This document shows, piece by piece, positions 9,704-17,741 of a stretch of 64,000 bases of DNA. The translations under genes were made by a program, and so were the position numbers. This stretch comes from Streptomyces hygroscopicus subsp. hygroscopicus (GTDB taxonomy: Bacteria > Actinomycetota > Actinomycetes > Streptomycetales > Streptomycetaceae): the NCBI RefSeq assembly GCF_001553455.1, contig NZ_BBOX01000116.1, positions 20,102 through 84,101 on the forward strand, in the 5' to 3' direction. Within the stretch, counting starts at the first letter, position 1. The number at the start of each line of letters is the position of its first letter. The notes below the pieces were generated by a model. It was not told the DNA's origin, made no database searches, and saw only the letters and a list, made by a program, of their open reading frames with translations.

Positions 9704-10128
9704 AGAGTGCGCCTGTTGCACCCTGACGCCGGTACCGGGCCGTTTGGCGGCCAAGGCCCGGCATCCGTGCACCCAGGTGAGTCTCCAGCAGGCATCCAGG
9801 AACCCCGTGCCCTCCACCGCGAAGTCGCTCCCGGCCGACGGTGGGCGTCCGGCGACTGGCTGCAGACCCCCTTCGAGATGCCTTTGCCGTTCATCGACGA
9901 GGCCATGACCGTGACGGCGGACTCCACGACTCCCACGGCACGGTCGTCGTCGCCGACGACGGTGTCGTCACTCCGAACGGGATCCTCGTCTCGCCCGACG
10001 GCCGGCCGCTCTACCTGGCCCTTTTGAGGATCGGCCCGTACCACCAGTGCAACGCGGCATGGACAACCCCCATCGGGCGAACCTAACCTCCCATGCACCT
10101 AATCAACTGATTGAATACAGGTGATGTC
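9704..10128 (+). other. 425-bp region with an SMP-30/gluconolactonase-like scrap
   Basis: No intact gene. At about 9930-10023 one plus-strand frame reads VVVADDGVVTPNGILVSPDGRPLYLA, which resembles the PNGxxxSPDGxxLY motif of SMP-30/gluconolactonase propellers; nothing else of that family is recognisable. Next to the following gene, AATCA-AC-TGATT (10101-10112) forms a small dyad that could be an operator. Confidence 0.4.
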
Positions 10129-10527
10129 GTGCACCCGTTCCGCAAGGCCGTCGAGAACCGAGACGAGGCCGCCATCGAGGCACTCCTCGCCGAGAACGTC
10201 GTCTTCACCAGTCCCGTCGCCTTCAAGCCGTACCCGGGCAAGGCGATCACCGCGGCGATCCTGCGCGGCGTGATGCGGGTCTTCGAGGACTTCACCTACG
10301 TCCGCGAGATCGCGAACCCCGACGGCCGCGACCACGCATTCGTCTTCACCGCCACCGTGGACGGGCGGCAGATCCAGGGCTGCGACTTCCTCCACTTCGA
10401 CGAGGAGGGGAAGATCGACGACTTCACCGTCATGGTCCGGCCGCTGTCCGCCGCCAAGGCGCTCGCCGAGGCGATGGGCGCCCAGTTCGACCAGATCGCC
10501 GCCGAGGCTGCGGGGGCCGAAGCATGA
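10129..10527 (+). CDS. SnoaL-like / NTF2-fold protein
   Basis: About 132 residues with the cone-shaped SnoaL/NTF2 pattern: an N-terminal helix (PFRKAVENRDEAAIEALLAENVVFTSPV), then beta strands ending in IQGCDFLHFDEEGKIDDFTVMVRPLSA. Members are small isomerases, hydrolases or binding proteins. GTG 10129 is chosen because CAGGTGA precedes it; TTG 10111 in the same frame is possible. The stop overlaps the start of the broken FAD oxidoreductase (ATGA), so the two were once translationally coupled. Confidence 0.8.
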   Translation: MHPFRKAVENRDEAAIEALLAENVVFTSPVAFKPYPGKAITAAILRGVMRVFEDFTYVREIANPDGRDHAFVFTATVDGRQIQGCDFLHFDEEGKIDDFTVMVRPLSAAKALAEAMGAQFDQIAAEAAGAEA

Positions 10528-10957
10528 CGGACGTCGACGCCGCCGTCATCGGAGCCGGCAATGCCGGCCTCACCGCCGCCACCACCCTCCAGCGCGCCGG
10601 GCTGCGCACCCTGCTGGCCGAGCGGCACAACGTCCCCGGGGGCTGTGCCACCTCTTTCCGTCGCGGGCGGTAGGAGTTCGGGGTAGCCCTGCACCAGCTG
10701 TCCGGCGTCGGCCTCGACGGGCCAGGGCTGCACCCCCGCGGGGGCTCTTCGACAAGCTGGGCGTGGCCGACCGGATCGACTTCCTGCAGGAGGAGGACCT
10801 GTCCCGGGCCGTCGTCCCCGGCCGGCACGACGTGACCGTGCCGGCCGACTGGGCCGGGGCCGCCGACGCCCTGCGGCAACCGGGACCGCATCGAGCGCTT
10901 CTTCCAACTCCTGCGGGACGTCGCGGGCTGGCAGATCGCCGCCGGCGCGATCCGGGA
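10524..10957 (+). pseudogene. NAD(P)/FAD-dependent oxidoreductase (CrtI/phytoene-desaturase-like), disrupted and truncated
   Basis: Starts with an intact dinucleotide-binding motif (VIGAGNAGLTAATTLQRAG) and PGGCATSF, then meets an in-frame TAG at 10671-10673. Homology continues as EFGVALHQLSGVG, changes frame to KLGVADRIDFLQEEDL and PGRHDVTVPADWAGAADAL, and changes again to NRDRIERFFQLLRDVAGWQIAA. It stops abruptly at about 10957, where an IS701-like remnant begins, so roughly two thirds of the enzyme is gone. Confidence 0.85.
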
Positions 10958-11280
10958 TTCGCCACGAAACTCCAGATCGCTGCCGCACTCGCCCGCCGGG
11001 CCACCCGGGCCGGAGTGGGCTTCCGCGGTAGCGGCCGGCTGTGCCCACGGCGACCAGGACGGTTTCCGCCGTGAACCGGCCGCAGCCGGAATGCCGTTCG
11101 TGATGGCCCTCACACGGCGCCGCGGCACCTGGGCGTACGGCCCCGATGGCCACACCCCGGTTGACGCCGCCCGGGAACTGGCCTGGCGCGGCCCCGGCCG
11201 GCCGGGCGACTGGACGGCGGTGACCCGCACCTTCCGCGACGGGCACACCACCACCTGGTGGGCCGCCGACGCGTCCGCAC
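10958..11280 (+). pseudogene. IS701-family transposase fragment
   Basis: FATKLQIAAALARRATRAGVGFR is followed, after a frameshift near 11027, by the equivalent of VAADCAYGDQDGFRRE. Then MPFVMALTRRRGTWAYGPDG and TRTFRDGHTTTWWAADA match the central part of actinobacterial IS701 transposases. Both ends are missing. Its last frame runs without a stop into the PucR gene, which could mislead start calling. Confidence 0.82.
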
Positions 11281-11405
11281 TCCGTGTTCTTGGAAGCCCG
11301 TGCCTGTTACGTTCCCGGGTCACCGCCGAGCAGGCAGGCCACCACGAACCGCGCGCCGAGCAACTACGCCGAAGCCCTGCGGTTGCGGTTGTGGTCCCTT
11401 CCGGA

Positions 11406-12605
11406 ATGTTGGAGAAGATGCGATGGCGTGTTTTGATGACGCTCGTGACCGACGATCTGCCAAGCGTTGACCGCTTGGACAAACTCGGTCGGCTGTGTGG
11501 TGTCCTCACTGACCGGATCGATGAGATCAGCGAGATGCTGACGGAGCGCATTCGCACGGAGATCCCGTCCTACGCCCAGATGCCGCGCGAGGAGCATGAC
11601 CGGACGGTCCGGGCGACCGCGCAGACTCTGCTGTCGAGCCTGGCAGCGGGCGAGGAGCCGGCCGCCGACCAGTTGCGGGAGATTCAGCTGGCCTCGCGCC
11701 GGCGCTCCTACTACGGGCTGCCGGTCTATGACGTACTGGCCGCCTTCCACGTGGTGGCCCGCGAGCTGTGGGAGCAGCTGCGCCAGGCGCACGACGGGGA
11801 CGAAGGCGCGCTGATCGAACTGGTGGGGCCGATCTGGCTGTGGATCCAGGCGATGAGCAGCGTCGTCGTGGACGCGTACATCGAGGAGGCCGGGGCCCGG
11901 CACAGCTACGAGGCCGGGCTTCGCCAGCGCCTGTTCGAACTGCTGCGCGGCGGCGGTGCCACGGATGAGCAGGTACGGGAGATCGCGCGGGAACTCGGCT
12001 TCGATCCGTCCGGTCGGTTCCAGGCGTTGTGCGCCCCCGCGGGGGCCTGGTCACAGGGCCAGCTGGATCCGCTGCACCGGGCCGCCCGGCAGCTCGGCGG
12101 GACGGTGCAGTGCGGTCTGCATGGAGCAGTGCTGATCGTCCTCGCGCAGAATGTGCCCACGGCGAAGGTGGTGTCGCGGGTGGCACAGCTGGGTGGCAGC
12201 GGGGCGCTGCTCGGCGTCGGGCTGCTCCGGGAGGGCCTGGTGGGTGCCGAGATGAGCATCGGGGACGCGGAGAGGGCCCTGCGCCTGGCACCGGGGGGCG
12301 GAAGCGGCGTCATCCGCTTCGAGGACGTATGGCTGCAGGCGAGCCTGACGGGTGCCGAGCAGCGACTGGAGCCGCTGTTCACGCGGGCCAGGCAGGTGGC
12401 ACGGGAGAACCCGATTCTGGTCGACGCCGTACGGGCCTTCTCCCGGTGCGGTTTCACGCTCTCCGGTGCCGCCACCGAACTGGGGGTCCATCCGAACACG
12501 GTTGGTTACCGGCTCGCCCGGTGGCAGGATCTGACCGGGCTCGACCCTCGGACGCTCCCCGGTCTGCTGCGTTCCGTCCTGGCGGATCTGACTGATCCCG
12601 GGTAG
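11406..12605 (+). CDS. PucR/CdaR-family transcriptional regulator
   Basis: About 399 residues from ATG 11406. There is no convincing ribosome site; ATG 11418 or 11436 are equally possible, and everything upstream in the frame is transposase debris. The C-terminal HTH_30 domain (LVDAVRAFSRCGFTLSGAATELGVHPNTVGYRL, then RWQDLTGLDPR) is diagnostic of PucR-type regulators. The middle resembles the degenerate GGDEF-like region of CdaR/PucR proteins. These usually respond to a pathway metabolite. It leads the same-strand catabolic cluster 1 and probably controls it from the dyad at 12621-12657. Confidence 0.9.
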   Translation: MLEKMRWRVLMTLVTDDLPSVDRLDKLGRLCGVLTDRIDEISEMLTERIRTEIPSYAQMPREEHDRTVRATAQTLLSSLAAGEEPAADQLREIQLASRRRSYYGLPVYDVLAAFHVVARELWEQLRQAHDGDEGALIELVGPIWLWIQAMSSVVVDAYIEEAGARHSYEAGLRQRLFELLRGGGATDEQVREIARELGFDPSGRFQALCAPAGAWSQGQLDPLHRAARQLGGTVQCGLHGAVLIVLAQNVPTAKVVSRVAQLGGSGALLGVGLLREGLVGAEMSIGDAERALRLAPGGGSGVIRFEDVWLQASLTGAEQRLEPLFTRARQVARENPILVDAVRAFSRCGFTLSGAATELGVHPNTVGYRLARWQDLTGLDPRTLPGLLRSVLADLTDPG

Positions 12606-12620
12606 CCGGCGGTTCCGGGC

Positions 12621-12657
12621 GGACCGGCGCTTTGTGGAATCCACATGATTCCGGTCC
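12621..12657. promoter_or_regulatory. 37-bp symmetric dyad between PucR gene and P450 gene
   Basis: GGACCGG (12621-12627) and CCGGTCC (12651-12657) flank TGTGGA-A-TCCACA (12633-12645), all centred on nt 12639. It begins 15 nt after the PucR stop and ends 78 nt before the P450 ATG. It could be the regulator's operator for the cluster or a terminator stem. The nested, spaced symmetry favours an operator; that is inference. Confidence 0.55.
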
Positions 12658-12735
12658 GGCATCCCGGCGTTCGCCCAATGTCCGGCAGCGGCTCGCTTCC
12701 TACGCTCGGCGTACCGAAAGCGAGGAGCACAGCCG

Positions 12736-13950
12736 ATGCCGTCAGACGTGATCTTCGCCCCGGCCGACCCGGGGTTTCTCCGCGACCGCTACCCGACCTA
12801 CCGGAGACTGCGCGACGAGGCTCCGGTGCTGTGGACCTCGCTCAACGGCCGACGATGCTGTGTCGTCACCCGGTACGCCGATGTCGATGCGGTACTGCGC
12901 GACGAGCGGGCACGGGTGCAGCCGGAGCCGGGTGCGGTGCCCGCACACATCGGTGCCGGGCCGGCAGCGGAGTTCTACCGCACCCTGCCCTGCCTCGATC
13001 CGCCCGCCCATACACGCCTGCGCAGACTGATCATGCCGGCCTTCACTCCGCGCAGGGTGCAGGGGATGTGCGGGTGGATCGCCGAGATCGTCGACGACTG
13101 CCTGGACGCCGTGGCCGGTGCCGGGGAGATCGACTTCGTCCGGGAGATCGCCTCGGTGATCCCGGCCCGGATCGCCTGCCGGCTGATCCATGCGCCCGAG
13201 TCGGACGCCGAGACGCTGCTCAGCCACCAGCCCGCCCTCAACCACGTGCTCAGCCAGGGCGACCTCACCCCCCACGCCCTGGCCACCGCCGACGACGCCG
13301 CGCGCTTCTCCTTCGACTACTTCGGCGGCATCCTGGACTCCCTGCGCGGCAGGCTGCCGAATGACGACGTGGTGGGGGCACTGCTGGCCGGCGCCGAGGA
13401 CGGGGACCGGCTGAGCCGTACCGAACTCGTCACGACGCTGATCGGCCTGCTCGTCGCCAGCTACCACACCACGCGAGTGAGCCTCACCTCGGCGGTCCAC
13501 TCCCTGTTGCGCAACCCCGAGCAGTCGGCCGCCCTGCGCGCGGAACCCGGCCTCGCCGCGAACGCCTGGACCGAGACGCTGCGTTTCGACGCACCGGTCC
13601 ACTTCGTCTGGCGCGACCTGGCCGCCCCGGTACAGGTCGCCGGCGAACGCCTCGACGCAGGCACGCACGTGGTGCTCGGTCTGGCGGCGGCCAACCGGGA
13701 CGAACGCCGGTTTCCCGCTGCCGACCGCCTCGACATCAGCCGTGCCGACCACCGGCACATGGCCTTCGCCGCCGGTGCGCACTACTGCCCCGGGGCACCG
13801 CTCTCGCGATGGGAGGGCCAGATCTTCCTGACCCGCTTCTTCGCACGGTTCCCCGACGCCGAGGTGACGGCCGACGAGCCGGTCCGCTCCCACGACCTGA
13901 CGTTCGCCTCCACCGAGGCACTCCCGCTGCGGCTGGGGCGGGGCGCATGA
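12736..13950 (+). CDS. Cytochrome P450
   Basis: 404 residues, normal for a soluble bacterial CYP. The heme loop is FAAGAHYCPG with the ligand at Cys351 (the usual second Gly is Ala). The K-helix motif is TETLRF. The I-helix reads V-A-S-Y-H-T-T (240-246), so the conserved acid before the threonine pair is His244. GAGGAG precedes the ATG by about 8 nt. The next gene, a ferredoxin, overlaps by ATGA, giving a coupled redox pair; the reductase must be elsewhere. Likely the oxygenation step of cluster 1 on an unknown substrate. Confidence 0.95.
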   Translation: MPSDVIFAPADPGFLRDRYPTYRRLRDEAPVLWTSLNGRRCCVVTRYADVDAVLRDERARVQPEPGAVPAHIGAGPAAEFYRTLPCLDPPAHTRLRRLIMPAFTPRRVQGMCGWIAEIVDDCLDAVAGAGEIDFVREIASVIPARIACRLIHAPESDAETLLSHQPALNHVLSQGDLTPHALATADDAARFSFDYFGGILDSLRGRLPNDDVVGALLAGAEDGDRLSRTELVTTLIGLLVASYHTTRVSLTSAVHSLLRNPEQSAALRAEPGLAANAWTETLRFDAPVHFVWRDLAAPVQVAGERLDAGTHVVLGLAAANRDERRFPAADRLDISRADHRHMAFAAGAHYCPGAPLSRWEGQIFLTRFFARFPDAEVTADEPVRSHDLTFASTEALPLRLGRGA

Positions 13951-14156
13951 GGGCGAGGGCCGACCGCAGTCGCTGCTGCGGGTTCGGGAACTGCGCGGAG
14001 CTCTGCCCGGAGGTGTTCGCCCCCGACGAGGAGGACAACCGGGCCCGGATGCTTCAGCAGACCCTGCCGACACGACTGGTCGGCGTGGTACTGCGCGCGG
14101 CCCACGAGTGCCCGACCGCCGCGATCACTGTGGGCAACGCGAAGGAGAGAAGCTGA
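13947..14156 (+). CDS. Small ferredoxin partner of the P450
   Basis: 69 residues. Cysteines at 10/11, 16, 20 and 55 follow the CxxxxxC-xxx-C...CP layout of P450-associated ferredoxins. Position 20, often non-Cys in [3Fe-4S] versions, is Cys here, so a [4Fe-4S] cluster is possible. It should pass electrons to the upstream P450. The start overlaps the P450 stop, and its own stop overlaps the next ATG, so three genes are translationally coupled. Confidence 0.9.
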   Translation: MRARADRSRCCGFGNCAELCPEVFAPDEEDNRARMLQQTLPTRLVGVVLRAAHECPTAAITVGNAKERS

Positions 14157-15073
14157 TGCGCCTGGTGACCTACGGCCCGCCGAACGGCGAGGAACCGGGA
14201 GTGCTGATCGGCGACCACCTGCTGCTGCCGCTGCGCCCGGTCCTCCGCCGTGCCGGCCTGCACATCGCGGAGATGGGGGACCTCCTCGGACTCTGGCCCG
14301 CCGTGGAAGCACTGGTGCGGCAGGCCGTGGTGGCCGGTGACGGCGCCGTCCCGCTCGACGGGCTGCGCCTCGGGCCGCCCGTGCCGCGCCCCGGCAAGAT
14401 CGTCGCGATTGGTTTCAACTACCCTCAGCACGCCACCGGAGTGCTCAGCGGAGCGGAACCGGCCGGCGATCCGGTCGTGTTCCTCAAGCCGCCGAGCGCG
14501 CTGAGCGGGCCGAACGATCCGTTGGTCAAGCCACCGGAGACCACGCAGCTCGACTACGAGCTGGAACTCGGCGTGGTGATCGGTCGGGCCTGCCGCCGGG
14601 TCCGGCGGCAGGACGCGCAGGCGCACGTGGCCGGCTACATGATCGCCAATGACGCTACTGCCCGGGACATCGCCCTGGGTGCCGGGGCGAGCAACCCTCT
14701 GCTGCTGCAGATCGCCCGTGGCAAGGGCTTCCCGACGTTCTGCCCGACCGGTCCCTGGCTGCTGACCTCGGACGAGATCGATCCGGACCGGCCTCTGCGT
14801 CTGACGCTGTCGGTGAACGGAGAACGCCGGCAGGACGCGTGGACCAGCAGCATGCTCGTCGACGTTCCCGGACTGATCGCATCGGTCAGCGCCACGATGG
14901 ACCTCTTCCCCGGCGACCTCATCCTCACAGGCTCACCCGCCGGATGCGCCTTCCAGCTCGACCCTCCCGGCTATCTCCACGACGGGGACCGGATCCAGGC
15001 CGCGATCACCGGTCTCGGTCATATGGACCTGGTGGTGTGCGACGAGGTCCCCGATCCGCTCACCGTCAGCTGA
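14156..15073 (+). CDS. Fumarylacetoacetate hydrolase (FAH) family protein
   Basis: 305 residues. The FAH core is clear: VAIGFNYPQHATG, DYELELGVVIG (metal-binding acids), GYMIANDATARD, KGFPTFCPTGPWLL and LFPGDLILTGSPAG. Family members hydrolyse C-C bonds or act as hydratases/decarboxylases on 2-oxo-enoic acids from ring cleavage, as in lower meta-cleavage pathways. The start at 14156 shares one base with the ferredoxin stop, which decides it. Probably a late step in cluster 1; the exact reaction cannot be assigned. Confidence 0.92.
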   Translation: MRLVTYGPPNGEEPGVLIGDHLLLPLRPVLRRAGLHIAEMGDLLGLWPAVEALVRQAVVAGDGAVPLDGLRLGPPVPRPGKIVAIGFNYPQHATGVLSGAEPAGDPVVFLKPPSALSGPNDPLVKPPETTQLDYELELGVVIGRACRRVRRQDAQAHVAGYMIANDATARDIALGAGASNPLLLQIARGKGFPTFCPTGPWLLTSDEIDPDRPLRLTLSVNGERRQDAWTSSMLVDVPGLIASVSATMDLFPGDLILTGSPAGCAFQLDPPGYLHDGDRIQAAITGLGHMDLVVCDEVPDPLTVS

Positions 15074-15246
15074 GGAACACATGGCCACGCACCAGTTCCC
15101 CGAAGGCAGACCCATGGGTTGCCGCTGCCTGCATCGGCCCCCGCCACCGCAGCCGGCAGGCATATACCACCCGGCTGCGGCGCGGTGACGGCCCCCGGAC
15201 CGGGATCCAGGACCCGGATGTCTCTGAGCGGCAGGAGTGCGGCCCT

Positions 15247-16134
15247 ATGAGATTCGGCATCGCGGGCTTCGTCACGGACGAGAGCATGCGCCCCGAGCTT
15301 CTGGCCCAGGCGGTCGAAGAGCGCGGATTCGACTCCTTGTTCTTTCCGGAGCACTCGCACATACCCGCGAGCCGCACGTCCCCGTATCCGGGCGGCGGCG
15401 ACCTGCCCCGGGGCTACTACCGCTCCTACGATCCCTTCATCGCGCTCGCCGTGGCGGCGCAGGCGACCCGGACCCTGCTCCTGGGCACCGGCATCTGCGC
15501 GCTCGTCCAGCGCGACCCCATCCACACCGCCAAGCAGGTGGCCACACTCGACCGGCTGAGCGGCGGCCGGTTCCTGTTCGGCGTGGGTGCCGGCTGGAAC
15601 CGTGAGGAGATGGCCCAGCACGGGACCGATCCGGTCACCCGGATGGCCCTGCTGCGCGAGCGGGTGCTCGCGATGAAGCGGCTGTGGAGCAGTGAGATCG
15701 CCGACTTCCACGGGGACCACGTACGCATCGAGCCGTCCTACCAGTGGCCGAAACCCCTGCAGCGGCCGCACCCGCCGGTACTGGTGGGAGGTATGGGCCC
15801 GACGGTCCTCGACCGGGTGCTGGAGTACGGCGACGGCTGGCTGCCCAACACGATCGGGCAGGACGACGCCCCCCTCGCCGCCGCGATCGCCGAGCTGGCC
15901 CGGCGGGCCGCCGACTCCGGCCGCGGCCGGATCCCGGTCACCGTACTCGGCGCGCCCGCGGACAGGGCCCGGCTGGACTCGTACGCCGAGATGGGCGTGG
16001 AGCGATGCGTGTTCGTGACGCGCGCCCGGCCGGATCCGGAGGTGTTGCACAGGCTCGACGAGCTCGCGTCCGTCGTGGACGGGCTCGGAGGCGGACGGCA
16101 CGGGGACGGACAGCAGAGGAAAGATGATGGCTGA
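15247..16134 (+). CDS. Luciferase-like (LLM) flavin/F420-dependent oxidoreductase
   Basis: 295 residues with the LLM pattern: FGIAGFVTDE at the N-terminus, SLFFPEHSHIP, LLLGTGICALVQRDPIHTAKQVATLD, GGRFLFGVGAGWNREEM, and RPHPPVLVGGMG. It matches the F420-dependent subgroup better than alkanesulfonate monooxygenases, but FMNH2 use is possible. The ATG at 15247 follows GGCAGGAG. A 173-bp gap from the FAH stop may hold a promoter. LLM enzymes such as RutA open heterocyclic rings, which makes this a candidate ring-opening enzyme of the cluster. Confidence 0.9.
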   Translation: MRFGIAGFVTDESMRPELLAQAVEERGFDSLFFPEHSHIPASRTSPYPGGGDLPRGYYRSYDPFIALAVAAQATRTLLLGTGICALVQRDPIHTAKQVATLDRLSGGRFLFGVGAGWNREEMAQHGTDPVTRMALLRERVLAMKRLWSSEIADFHGDHVRIEPSYQWPKPLQRPHPPVLVGGMGPTVLDRVLEYGDGWLPNTIGQDDAPLAAAIAELARRAADSGRGRIPVTVLGAPADRARLDSYAEMGVERCVFVTRARPDPEVLHRLDELASVVDGLGGGRHGDGQQRKDDG

Positions 16135-16993
16135 TCACCGACAGCGACAGAACCGCGTTCAGGTCGACGACCTGGTGTTCGACGTCCGGGAATGGGGCCC
16201 CAGTAACGGTGAACCCCTCCTCGCACTGCACGGTTTCCCGCAATGCGCCGCCAGTTGGGACGGACTGGGCCGGCGCCTGGCCGAGGCGGGCATCCGGACG
16301 ATCGCGTTCGACCAGCGCGGCTACTCGGCCGGGGCACGCCCGCCGCTGGACACCTACACGCTGGAGGCCGTGGTGGCCGACGCGCTCGGCGTTGCCGACG
16401 GCCTCGGGCTCGGCCGTTTCCACCTCTGCGGATTTGGCAACGGCGCCATGCAGTCCTGGGAGCTGGCGGCCTCCGCGCCCGAGCGGGTGCGTTCGCTGAC
16501 CGCGTTGCGCTTCCCGCATCCTCGGGCGTTCGCTCTGGCCGTGGCGGCGGATGCGGAACAGCGCGCCCAGTGGTCGGCCCTGGAGGAGATGAATCCGCCG
16601 GTACCGGCGGCGAGGGCGCTCCTCGCCGACAACGGACGCGGCCTGCGCGAGTTCCTGCACAGATCCGGCATGCCCCCGCAGGAGGTGGAGCGGACCGCGT
16701 CGCGGGTGGGAGAAGAGGACGTGCTGGCAGCGGCCCTCGCATGGCACCTGATCCCGCTGGAGCGGATGGCCGAGGTGGACAGGACCCCGGTGCCGACGCT
16801 CTACATATGGACCGACGGACCCGCGCTCACCCGGGCCACCGCCGCACGCTGCGGCGACCATGTGGCGGGCGAGTTCCGCACGCTCACCCTGCCGGGCATC
16901 GGCCACTGGATGCTGGAGACCGCGGCCGACCGACTGGCCGGGCCGATCACAACCCATGTGCAGGCAACCGGCAGCTCCACGGAGGCGTCATGA
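16127..16993 (+). CDS. Alpha/beta-hydrolase-fold protein lacking the nucleophile
   Basis: 288 residues of the epoxide-hydrolase/haloalkane-dehalogenase-like group: ALHGFPQCAASW (oxyanion strand), FDQRGYSAGARP, and a late histidine in PGIGHWMLE. The nucleophile elbow reads G-F-G-N-G (102-106), so the Ser/Asp expected at 104 is Gly. It is therefore probably not an ordinary hydrolase; it may be a lyase, a binding protein or an enzyme using a different residue. GAGGAAAG precedes the tandem ATG codons at 16124 and 16127. It overlaps the LLM gene and the next hydrolase by a few bases. Confidence 0.88.
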   Translation: MADHRQRQNRVQVDDLVFDVREWGPSNGEPLLALHGFPQCAASWDGLGRRLAEAGIRTIAFDQRGYSAGARPPLDTYTLEAVVADALGVADGLGLGRFHLCGFGNGAMQSWELAASAPERVRSLTALRFPHPRAFALAVAADAEQRAQWSALEEMNPPVPAARALLADNGRGLREFLHRSGMPPQEVERTASRVGEEDVLAAALAWHLIPLERMAEVDRTPVPTLYIWTDGPALTRATAARCGDHVAGEFRTLTLPGIGHWMLETAADRLAGPITTHVQATGSSTEAS

Positions 16994-17703
16994 AACTCCA
17001 CACCCGAATTCAGGGCGACGGTCCCCGCACCGCCCTGCTCGTCCACGGCGGCACCGTCGACAGCCGCATCTGGAACAGCCTGGCACCCAGGGTCGCCGCA
17101 CTGGGCTACACCGTGCTCGCCCCCGACCTGCGTGGCCATGGCCTGAGCCCCCGAGGCTCGTACTCTCCCGAAGCGTGGGCGGACGACCTGGTCGAGTCCC
17201 TGCCAGAGTCCGCCGGCGGCACCGTGGACGTCGCGATCGGGCACTCCCTGGGAGCCACCGTGCTGTCGTTGGCCGTGGAACGCCTGCGCCCGCGCCGCGC
17301 GGTGTACGCGGAGCCGGGATTCGAGCACGACGTCAAGCCACCGGAGTACTTCGCCCGCATCCGGTCCGCGCTGAGCAGGATCCGGGCGAACGATCTGCTG
17401 GTCGGCCACCCGAAGTGGACGCCCGCCGACGCCGAGGCCTTCGCAGCGGGCGTCGCGCTGTGCGATCCAGCGGTACTGGACGCTGTCGCCGATCTCTCCC
17501 GACGCCACACCAACTACGTGCCGGAACGGGCGGAGACGCCGAGCCTGCTGCTGCTCGCCGGCATCGGCTCCGTGGTCCGCCCGGCCGCGGCCGGGCTTCT
17601 GGCCGACCGCGGCTTCGAGGTGGCCACGCTGCCGGAGGCAGGCCACGACCTACAGCTCGACGATCCGGACGGCTTCCTGTCCGTCCTCACCGGCTGGCTG
17701 TGA
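16990..17703 (+). CDS. Alpha/beta hydrolase with intact triad
   Basis: 237 residues. HGGTVDSRIWNSLAP, then DLRGHG, nucleophile motif GHSLGA (Ser near 87), and C-terminal AGHDLQ histidine. Small members of this family hydrolyse carbamates, esters, enol-lactones or C-C bonds; RutD in pyrimidine catabolism is a comparable size. The ATG overlaps the preceding stop (ATGA). Two fused or tandem hydrolases, one without a nucleophile, side by side suggests division of labour. Confidence 0.9.
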   Translation: MKLHTRIQGDGPRTALLVHGGTVDSRIWNSLAPRVAALGYTVLAPDLRGHGLSPRGSYSPEAWADDLVESLPESAGGTVDVAIGHSLGATVLSLAVERLRPRRAVYAEPGFEHDVKPPEYFARIRSALSRIRANDLLVGHPKWTPADAEAFAAGVALCDPAVLDAVADLSRRHTNYVPERAETPSLLLLAGIGSVVRPAAAGLLADRGFEVATLPEAGHDLQLDDPDGFLSVLTGWL

Positions 17704-17741
17704 CCGCCGATCCACCACTGGCGCATCGAGGTGAGACCACT

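Noticed and set aside
10080..10090. AACCTAACCT resembling half an iron box
   Set aside because: No symmetric partner and no iron-related gene next to it.
11091..11405. Extending the PucR gene upstream to ATG 11091
   Set aside because: That part of the frame is IS701 transposase sequence, not regulator.
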